A stretch of 8,040 bases of DNA, from the NCBI GenBank assembly GCA_022710665.1, contig JAKLGN010000052.1, positions 1-8,040 of the forward strand. Direction: 5' to 3'. Source of the stretch: Methanoregula sp. (GTDB taxonomy: Archaea; Halobacteriota; Methanomicrobia; Methanomicrobiales; Methanospirillaceae). The stretch's first letter is position 1, and the number at the start of each line of letters is the position of its first letter. The translations under genes were made by a program, and so were the position numbers. The notes under the pieces are model-generated. The model was given only the letters and a program-made list of their open reading frames with translations, did no database searches and was not told where the DNA came from. Of this stretch, positions 1 through 5,129 are shown one piece after another.

Positions 1-1671
1 TCCCTGATCACGTGGACACTGTTTACCATCATCACCATCCAGTACATCTGGCTCGCCATGTCGCTCTCCGACAAAGGTGAAGGCGGGACGATAGTTCTTA
101 AAAGAATCCTTGATTCCCTGCTGAAGCCCGGTGTCGCGGCATTCACGGTCTCTGTCCTCACGATCATCGGCATCGCGCTCTTTATCGGCGACGGCGTCAT
201 CACCCCGGCCATCAGTATCCTCTCGGCAGTTGAAGGTATCCGGCTGGTCCCCGGATTTGAAGGGACCGACACGCTGGTCCTTTTACTCATCGCAGCGCTC
301 ATTGCCATCTGCCTGTTCCTCTTCCAGCGGCGGGGGACCGACCGTGTGGCCTGGGTGTTCGGGCCCGTGATGGCGATCTGGTTTACTGCCCTTGCAGTAT
401 CCGGCGCCATCATGATCCTCGGTGCCCCGCAGGTACTCTTTGCCTTAAGCCCGGCCTATGCCCTCGGGTTCATCCTCCAAAACGGCTGGGCCTCGCTCCT
501 GGTCATGTCCGCCATCATCCTCTGCGTTACCGGGGGCGAGGCGCTCTACGCGGACATGGGCCATCTGGGCAGGGAGCCGATTGTCCGGGGCTGGGTCGTG
601 GTCTTCCCGGCGCTCGTGCTCAGTTATCTCGGTCAGGGGGCATTTGTGATAATGACCGGCAACACCCACAATGTCCTCTTCTCTATGATCCATCACCTGA
701 GCCCGATCCTCTATCTCCCCTTCCTCCTCCTGAGTCTCTGTGCAACCGTCATCGCATCGCAGGCAATGATCTCCGGCATGTTCTCTATCATGTATCAGGG
801 AATGACCAGCCGCATCCTCCCGAAGATGAAGGTTGAATATACCTCGCCGGAACTCCAGTCCCAGATCTACATCCGGGCCGTCAACTGGATGCTGCTCGCG
901 GCAGTGCTCGTCGTCATGTTCGAGTTCCGTTCATCGGAGAACCTCGCAGCAGCCTATGGTCTTGCCGTTTCGGGCTCCATGACGATCTCCGCCATTATGA
1001 TGACAATCATATTCCTGTACCGGCACAAACCGGTCCAGATGATCCTGTCCGCATCACTCATCGTCATTGACGGGTTGTTCTTCATTTCGACGCTGTTCAA
1101 GATCCCGCATGGTGCATTCTGGTCGTTCATTATCGCCGCCATCCCGCTCATTATCATTGTCACGTTCATCCTGGGGCAGGAGAAACTTCATGCCATGCTC
1201 AGGCCGGTTCTGATGGAGGAGTTCCTTTTACCGTACCGCAAGAGTTACGAAACCCTCCCGAAAATCCGGGGGACTGCCCTGTTTTTTATGGAGGATGTAA
1301 AGACACTCTCTCCGTACATCTCCCAGGTGATTTTTAAAAACGAGATCCTGTACGAGAACAATATCCTGGTATCGATCGATATCACGGACAAACCGTTTGG
1401 CATCAGTACGGCGTTTGATTCCTCCATTGCCCCGGGCCTCCACATCTTTACCGTCACCGCGGGGTATATGGAAGTCTTTAACGTGGTTGGCCTCTTGAAG
1501 GAGCGTTCAATCGATGAGAAGACCATCTTCTATGGTATTGAAAATATCGTGAGTGATGACCCGCTCTGGATACTCTACGGGATTATCAAGAAGGTTTCCC
1601 CGCCCTTCGTCCAGTTTTATACCCTGCCTCCGGAGAAGATTCACGGTGTGGTGACACGGGTCGTGATGTGA
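1..1671 (+). CDS. kup: Kup-family K+ uptake permease, 5' end outside window
   Basis: This is an integral membrane potassium transporter of the KUP/HAK/KT family, thought to take up K+ together with H+. The frame is open from base 1 and 556 residues are visible. The ATG at 58 is internal, because the preceding codons already encode family sequence (SLITWTLFTI, then the GEGG motif after the Met). By comparison with E. coli Kup (622 aa), about 55 residues are missing, including the N-terminal YGDIGTSP motif. Visible family signatures are GDGVITPAIS at residues 63-72, EALYADMGH at 180-188, the ATVIASQA segment, and the NLAAAYGLAVSG segment. Roughly eleven membrane helices are followed from about residue 395 by the cytoplasmic C-terminal domain (K_trans C), which is complete and ends in VVTRVVM. 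It is convergent with the minus-strand pair, with 40 bp between stop codons. The family call is very secure; K+ as substrate is inferred from the family. Confidence 0.95.
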   Translation, partial: SLITWTLFTIITIQYIWLAMSLSDKGEGGTIVLKRILDSLLKPGVAAFTVSVLTIIGIALFIGDGVITPAISILSAVEGIRLVPGFEGTDTLVLLLIAALIAICLFLFQRRGTDRVAWVFGPVMAIWFTALAVSGAIMILGAPQVLFALSPAYALGFILQNGWASLLVMSAIILCVTGGEALYADMGHLGREPIVRGWVVVFPALVLSYLGQGAFVIMTGNTHNVLFSMIHHLSPILYLPFLLLSLCATVIASQAMISGMFSIMYQGMTSRILPKMKVEYTSPELQSQIYIRAVNWMLLAAVLVVMFEFRSSENLAAAYGLAVSGSMTISAIMMTIIFLYRHKPVQMILSASLIVIDGLFFISTLFKIPHGAFWSFIIAAIPLIIIVTFILGQEKLHAMLRPVLMEEFLLPYRKSYETLPKIRGTALFFMEDVKTLSPYISQVIFKNEILYENNILVSIDITDKPFGISTAFDSSIAPGLHIFTVTAGYMEVFNVVGLLKERSIDEKTIFYGIENIVSDDPLWILYGIIKKVSPPFVQFYTLPPEKIHGVVTRVVM

Positions 1672-1711
1672 AACCCCTTTCCGGGATCAGCGCGACCGGA
1701 TAACCTGTTCG

Positions 1712-2476
1712 TTAAGGAAGAGTGCCCGGGCTCAAGCCCGGAACCGGGAAATCTTCCAGTTCCCCGGCATGGAATACCTTTATCCTGACCGGCAGTCCCC
1801 GTCTGAGCCGCTGCACACGGTCCCGCAGGATGGCCGGATCATGCCAAAGGCCATGCACCGCGAAATGTTCATGGACCGTTTCGAGGAATGCGATCTGCTG
1901 GGTAAGAAAAGCATTCTCGTATTCCCTGACCCCGCGGGCAATCGCGATGCAGTCTTCCCGGGACTGCCGTGCATCATAGCGTCCATGCCTGTTCCTGCGT
2001 GAAAAATGCAGCCAGGTTGCGGTCCCCGTCTCATCCCGGTACCAGCGGAGCATGTGGGGATACATACGGCATATCAGGAACCTGTCGCCGTAGATCCGGC
2101 ATTTTCCATCATCCAGGAACCAGCAGGACCCTGCCGCATCGTCCCGCATCCGGAGCGCAGAGCCGGAAACGTACAGAACGCCGTCCTGATCACAGAACTC
2201 CGGATCCGGCGCCGGTTCCACCGAGGCCGGATCGATCGCTCTTGCCCGGTCCACGTCATGGTCGATGAGAAAGATATGGCTGTTCACCCTCCGGGTGCAG
2301 CATTCCCCGCAGCGGCTGCACCGGAACCGGGTTGCCCGGATATCAGCAGCAATCCGCTCGAGGGGATAGGCAAACAGGCGATTCCGCTCCTCCATCAGCG
2401 CAACGATGCGGTACGGAAGCGGGATCTCCGCCGAACCTGCCCGTTCTGTCACCGAAAGGATGGATGGCGGAGTCAC
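1712..2476 (-). CDS. YkgJ-type CxxCxxCC zinc/iron-cluster protein
   Basis: This soluble protein has the putative zinc- or iron-chelating CxxCxxCC domain (YkgJ type, PF03692). Counting from the GTG at 2476 it has 254 residues. The cluster CSRCGECC lies at 53-60, with further cysteines at 95, 118 (GSCWFL), 126 (DGKCRIYGDR), 136 (LICRMYP) and 176. The order CxxCxxCC, C, CxIY, CRxYP is the family signature and suggests a bound metal or Fe-S cluster; the biochemical role is unknown. The frame also opens at a GTG at 2500, but there a purine-rich GGGAAGG sits only one base away, too close for a normal ribosome binding site. The GTG at 2476 overlaps the upstream gene's TGA as GTGA, with AGGA nine bases before it, so I prefer it; an ATG at 2395 is also possible. 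It directly follows the KamA-like gene and is probably co-translated with it. The family is secure, the start uncertain. Confidence 0.85.
   Translation of the reverse strand: MTPPSILSVTERAGSAEIPLPYRIVALMEERNRLFAYPLERIAADIRATRFRCSRCGECCTRRVNSHIFLIDHDVDRARAIDPASVEPAPDPEFCDQDGVLYVSGSALRMRDDAAGSCWFLDDGKCRIYGDRFLICRMYPHMLRWYRDETGTATWLHFSRRNRHGRYDARQSREDCIAIARGVREYENAFLTQQIAFLETVHEHFAVHGLWHDPAILRDRVQRLRRGLPVRIKVFHAGELEDFPVPGLSPGTLP
1726..1741. terminator. Perfect GC-rich palindrome between convergent genes
   Basis: CCGGGCT-CA-AGCCCGG is a perfect inverted repeat of 7 bp with a 2-base centre, or a 6-bp stem with a 4-base loop. It lies inside the last codons of the minus-strand cluster protein and 55 bp past the kup stop. 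It could end transcripts from either side. However, there is no clear T-run on the plus side and only a loose pyrimidine tract (CTCTTCCTTA) on the minus side, so it may simply be a coding coincidence. Confidence 0.3.
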
Positions 2477-3612
2477 AGAGATCCGTCCTGGAACAGCCAC
2501 ACCTTCCCGGGCTCGAAATCCGTCAGCGCATGATAATACTCATCAAACCAGCGGGCAACCGGGTTTGTCCGAAAGACCATGAACTTCCCGATGTCCGCCT
2601 TCTCCGCAGCCTGGTGGTACCGCATGAAGACGTGCTCCGCGGTCCTTCCAACGACCTCGATCTTCCCGGTTGCATGGGACATCACGAACCGTGCCCGTTT
2701 GGCAAGCCCCGAGCAGGCCTGCCAGGACTGCTGGAGGATCTCATACGAGAGCTCTACCGGGACCTGGTAGAAATGGTTGCCGGTCGTGGGCCGGCACTGG
2801 AAGACGTAATACGGCGAGATGCCGGCGAATGAAAGTTTCCGGAAAAGGGCCGTGAGAATCTCCGGGCTGTCGTTGATGCCGCCCAGGATCGGGGTCTGGT
2901 TGACGACGATGACGCCGGCCTTCTGCAGCGCCTCAGATGCCCTGAGCGACACTTCGGTCAGCTCCCGGGGGTGGTTGAAGTGGGCCATCAGGTAGATCCG
3001 CTTCTCCGGTGTGCTGTACCGCGAAAGCACATAGAGGAGGTCCTGGTCGCTCAGGATCCGGTACGGGTTATACGCCAGCATCTTGCTGCCGATCCTTATG
3101 ATGCCCACATGCGGGATCTCCCGGAGCTCGCGGAGGATCTTCTCGAGCCGGCGCGTCTCCAGCGTGAGCGGGTCACCACCGGTGAGAAGGACATTGGTTA
3201 TTCCGGGGTGCTCGCGGATGTAGGCAATATTTTCCGTTACGTCCTTCACGGTTTCGCGTTCGCAGGAGAGGAAGAGGCGTTTCCGGAAACAGAAACGGCA
3301 GATGCCGCCGCAAAGATCGGTGAGGAGAAGAAGGCCGGTCTGGTCATATTTGTGCTGCAGGCCGGGTTGTTTTGTGTAATCTTTCTCGCAGGAAGGATCG
3401 GCAGATCCTCCATCGCGGAGTTCCCGGGGATCGGGAACAACGATCCTGCGCAGCGGGTCGTGACGGTCTTTCCAGTCAATGAGGGAGAGATAATAGTCAT
3501 TGGAGCGGAACGGGAACAGGTCTGTCACCGTCTCCATCTTCTCCCTCTCTTTGGGGGCAAGCCCGACAAGGTTGTCAAGCTCGGAAATTGATGTTATGTA
3601 CTTCGGGTCCAT
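2473..3612 (-). CDS. KamA-family radical SAM aminomutase-like protein
   Basis: This is a radical S-adenosylmethionine enzyme of the lysine 2,3-aminomutase (KamA) family, 379 residues from the ATG at 3612. The 4Fe-4S motif is CGGICRFC (Cys 101, 105, 108; CX3CX2C). The SAM-binding LTGGDPL segment is around 143-149, followed by EIPHVGIIRIGSK, typical of the family. A lysine in ATGKIEVVG (Lys317) matches the PLP-binding lysine of lysine 2,3-aminomutase. The two aspartates that hold the substrate's amino group in true lysine aminomutase appear replaced: QCD becomes QCR (Arg274) and VVDAPGGGGK becomes VMSHATGK (Ser312). Lysine is therefore probably not the substrate; an acidic amino acid or another compound is possible. 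No beta-lysine acetyltransferase gene (ablB) is adjacent. The frame extends to a GTG at 3621, but GAGGTGAT ideally positioned before the ATG at 3612 decides that start. The family is secure, the substrate unknown. Confidence 0.9.
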   Translation of the reverse strand: MDPKYITSISELDNLVGLAPKEREKMETVTDLFPFRSNDYYLSLIDWKDRHDPLRRIVVPDPRELRDGGSADPSCEKDYTKQPGLQHKYDQTGLLLLTDLCGGICRFCFRKRLFLSCERETVKDVTENIAYIREHPGITNVLLTGGDPLTLETRRLEKILRELREIPHVGIIRIGSKMLAYNPYRILSDQDLLYVLSRYSTPEKRIYLMAHFNHPRELTEVSLRASEALQKAGVIVVNQTPILGGINDSPEILTALFRKLSFAGISPYYVFQCRPTTGNHFYQVPVELSYEILQQSWQACSGLAKRARFVMSHATGKIEVVGRTAEHVFMRYHQAAEKADIGKFMVFRTNPVARWFDEYYHALTDFEPGKVWLFQDGSL

Positions 3613-3616
3613 TTTC

Positions 3617-3624
3617 ATCACCTC
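3617..3624 (-). promoter_or_regulatory. Strong Shine-Dalgarno site of the KamA-like gene
   Basis: Read on the minus strand the site is GAGGTGAT, eight bases complementary to the usual anti-Shine-Dalgarno tail of archaeal 16S rRNA, then four bases (GAAA) and ATG at 3612. It overlaps the upstream in-frame GTG (3621) and ATG (3618). Those codons therefore lie in or beside the binding site and are unlikely to be the start. Confidence 0.75.
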
Positions 3625-3642
3625 GGTTCAGGGGGGTGTTCT

Positions 3643-3660
3643 CTGCCCGTCAAAGGGCAG
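3643..3660 (-). promoter_or_regulatory. Leader hairpin upstream of the KamA-like gene
   Basis: CTGCCC and GGGCAG form a perfect 6-bp stem around a 6-base loop, placed about 20 bases before the ribosome binding site of the KamA-like gene. If transcription starts further upstream it would fold in the mRNA leader. It could also be an operator half-site pair. Only the inverted repeat itself is seen; a function is inferred. Confidence 0.3.
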
Positions 3661-3886
3661 GGTCGAGCGGTGCGGAAATTTCCTGATGCTATTAACAGAA
3701 ATTGATAGATACTGTGTGCACCACTCAGTAAACTTTTACTTTCGGCTCATCCTTTAAACCCTTTGTGTTATTCCCGATTTACAGAACGGAAAACCTGAAC
3801 AGGGGCTGAAAATAGGTCAGAATATCAAAGACATTTCAGTTCATTTCTATGAATAGGCCGGGGAGTTCTAAAAAAGATCGCAAGGG

Positions 3887-3898
3887 TTTTCAATATAC
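3887..3898 (+). promoter_or_regulatory. TATA-like promoter element for the four-helix protein gene
   Basis: TTTTCAATATAC is the best archaeal box-A-like element before the plus-strand gene. A start site about 25 bases downstream would fall near 3918-3920 and give a leader of roughly 20 bases before the ATG at 3940. No upstream BRE stands out clearly. Confidence 0.4.
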
Positions 3899-3939
3899 TC
3901 CGGAATACGTTCTAATAACTGAGAAATAACCGCCCACGA

Positions 3940-4338
3940 ATGGCGGATTATCCCATGACCCCTGCCAGACATCGTAACCAAATCCCGATGAATAATCTGC
4001 TCAATGCACTTGCATCGGATCTCGGGATCCTGCTCACCGCTGCATTGATCATCCTTACGGTATATGCCATCGATACCGTTACACCTCTGGGAGAGCCGGT
4101 CTGGCTTCTCTATTTCATCCCCCTTATCCTGGCTTACTGGTCGAGCAGGTACTACGCAATTCCCACGGTTTTCATCGTAACCGTTCTCTTTCTTGTGGCT
4201 GGTTTTCTCCTCTCCCCGCAGGGGATTCCCGTACAAATGGCAATACTCAACCGGTTTACATTTTTCCTCCTCTTCTTCATCACGTCGCTCGTGCTCTGGA
4301 CGGTACGCGGGCGGCAGATCAGAGAGGAAAATCTGTAA
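3940..4338 (+). CDS. Small four-helix membrane protein, sensor-kinase N-terminal module-like
   Basis: This gene encodes a 132-residue protein that is nearly all membrane. Helices lie at about 24-45, 53-68, 72-92 and 101-122, with a short loop LSPQG after helix 3 and a charged end VRGRQIREENL. The pattern PLGEPVWLLYFIPLILAYWS, then YYAIPT, resembles the membrane N-terminus I associate with PAS/histidine kinases of Methanomicrobiales, where the charged segment after helix 4 would lead into the signalling domains. Here a TAA follows at once and no PAS or kinase sequence is found downstream. It is therefore either a free-standing sensor module or the stump of a truncated kinase. The start is uncertain: ATGs at 3940, 3955 and 3988 are in frame, none with a strong ribosome site, and the third lies just before helix 1. 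A decayed copy of its last helix follows at 4435-4535. The coding call is good; the function is unknown. Confidence 0.7.
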   Translation: MADYPMTPARHRNQIPMNNLLNALASDLGILLTAALIILTVYAIDTVTPLGEPVWLLYFIPLILAYWSSRYYAIPTVFIVTVLFLVAGFLLSPQGIPVQMAILNRFTFFLLFFITSLVLWTVRGRQIREENL

Positions 4339-4354
4339 ACCTCTCGATGGATTG

Positions 4355-4380
4355 TCCAGAAAACGATCCTTGTTTCCGGA
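4355..4380 (+). terminator. Imperfect hairpin after the four-helix gene
   Basis: TCCaGAAA pairs with TTTCcGGA (seven of eight pairs, one A-C mismatch) around a 10-base loop, starting 17 bases after the TAA at 4336-4338. It is placed like a transcript-end structure, but no strong T-run follows until the TCTCTCTCT stretch near 4420. Confidence 0.25.
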
Positions 4381-4434
4381 GCGTTCCAGGTCAGAACGGT
4401 TGACATAAGAATGAGATTATTCTCTCTCTAGAAA

Positions 4435-4535
4435 CGTGCAAACCTTTACCGGTTCACCTTTTTTGGATCTCCTTCACCATAGCCCTGGTACTCTGGTGGG
4501 TGGGGAGCTGGCAGGTCCATGGGAAGAACCTATGA
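4435..4535 (+). pseudogene. Frameshifted relic of a second four-helix module C-terminus
   Basis: If one base is restored in the T6 run at 4459-4464, this stretch reads RANLYRFTFFWISFTIALVL and continues WWVGSWQVHGKNL to a TGA. Aligned without gaps to the last 33 residues of the preceding gene (AILNRFTFF..., ending RQIREENL), about 16 positions agree, including RFTFF, LVLW, Gln and the terminal Asn-Leu-stop. As it stands the frame is broken by a one-base loss, and a TAG precedes it at 4429-4431. No start or upstream helices are recognisable. I read it as the decayed remnant of a duplicated or paralogous module. Its last six bases overlap the 3' end of the minus-strand gene. The homology is by eye only. 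Confidence 0.5.
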
Positions 4536-5078
4536 GCCGTGCGGGTATTCCTGGCACCGGTGATTCGTTCCGGCTGAGACGGTCAGCCGGGCGTACGCAG
4601 GGTTGTCTTTCATATCTTCCCACAACCAGACCATCCGGTCAAGGAACCAGAGTTTGCCGGTATAGACAAGTGCCATGCCAAAGAGTGCCGGCAAGGTTTC
4701 AAAAAGCAGTACACCCCGGAAAACAAAGAGCATGCCGACCCCTGAAAGTACAGAGAGGACATTCGGGACGGTCCGGTGGCGGTCCGGCACCGGCACAACA
4801 TCGCGGTTCAGCCAGACCCGTTCACCGAAGACGGCCTTTGACGCCCAGGTTTCGAAGGACAACGGGGCGGGGAAGATCCGGGTATTGAACCAGGTCCAGA
4901 GCGGGGCGAGAGCGAGCGGGACGAACGCGTACCCGCCGGGCCTGAGCCTGCTCCATCAGGCGAGGACGAGGAGCGGCAGCACGGTGCTGCGGAGGAGCAC
5001 GCTCCACGGGTTTGCATGCCGGCGCCAGGTCTGATCATCCAGCGCAAATACCGTTGCGATCTTCCGCTCAAGCGTCAT
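4530..5078 (-). pseudogene. DUF6653-like small membrane protein gene with in-frame TGA
   Basis: From the ATG at 5078 (MTLERKIATVFALDDQTWRR) the frame runs 182 codons to a TAG at 4530-4532 and is interrupted only by TGA at 4958-4956 (codon 41, between LPLLVLA and WSRLRPGG). Both sides read as one protein without a frame change: HANPWSV near 31-37, a first membrane helix spanning the stop, WTWFNTRIFPAP, ASKAVFGERVWLNRD, and GKLWFLDRMVWLWEDMK near the end. These features resemble the DUF6653 family of small archaeal and bacterial membrane proteins of unknown function; I am moderately sure of that name. TGA most simply arose from Trp TGG. An in-frame ATG at 5099 is an alternative start, but MTLER looks like the family start and a TATA-like element sits suitably upstream. 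It lies 51 bp after the NSS transporter gene on the same strand. It may be a recent pseudogene, a sequence error or, less likely, a read-through gene. Confidence 0.7.
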
Positions 5079-5101
5079 TTCCTTCCGGTCAGACCTCATC
5101 G

Positions 5102-5110
5102 TAAAAATAT
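5102..5110 (-). promoter_or_regulatory. TATA-like element before the DUF6653-like gene
   Basis: On the minus strand ATATTTTTA stands out as an A/T block in GC-rich surroundings. A transcript start about 25 bases downstream would fall near 5081, just ahead of the ATG at 5078, which would fit a nearly leaderless message. The gene could also be read from the transporter operon upstream. Confidence 0.35.
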
Positions 5111-5129
5111 CGTCGTGGCGTGCCAAGGT

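Larger units (their letters stand above)
3613..3939. other. Divergent intergenic region, AT-rich
   Basis: This non-coding stretch lies between the KamA-like gene (minus) and the four-helix membrane protein (plus). It is clearly richer in A/T than the flanking genes. It holds the ribosome binding site and leader hairpin of the minus gene and a TATA-like element for the plus gene. For the minus gene I see only weak TATA candidates (GTTTAAAGG near 3755, AAAGTTTACT near 3733). A spaced inverted repeat CTGAAA/TTTCAG (3806-3811 and 3834-3839) could be a regulator site but is short enough to be chance. No credible reading frame is present. Confidence 0.6.

Noticed and set aside
58..60. ATG at 58 as the start of the Kup protein
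   Set aside because: The upstream in-frame codons from base 1 encode family-typical membrane sequence, so the Met is internal and the gene begins outside the window.
2971..3591. 206-codon plus-strand open frame antisense to the KamA-like gene
   Set aside because: It is a shadow of a GC-rich gene: charged low-complexity translation, no family resemblance, no ribosome site, and the opposite strand encodes a clear radical SAM protein.
3806..3839. Inverted repeat CTGAAA/TTTCAG as an operator
   Set aside because: Six-base arms 22 bases apart in AT-rich DNA are expected by chance, and nothing else supports a binding site.
4436..4888. 150-codon plus-strand frame
   Set aside because: It crosses the relic and the DUF6653-like gene antisense, and its translation lacks any coherent domain; the two explained features account for the stretch.
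4956..4958. TGA as a selenocysteine codon
   Set aside because: It falls in a membrane helix where an aromatic or aliphatic residue is expected, no selenoprotein family resemblance is seen, and Sec is not generally known in Methanomicrobiales.
4808..5071. 87-codon minus-strand frame avoiding the TGA at 4956-4958
   Set aside because: It is the +1 shadow of the DUF6653-like gene, rich in Ser/Arg/Pro, while the recognisable protein motifs lie in the interrupted frame.
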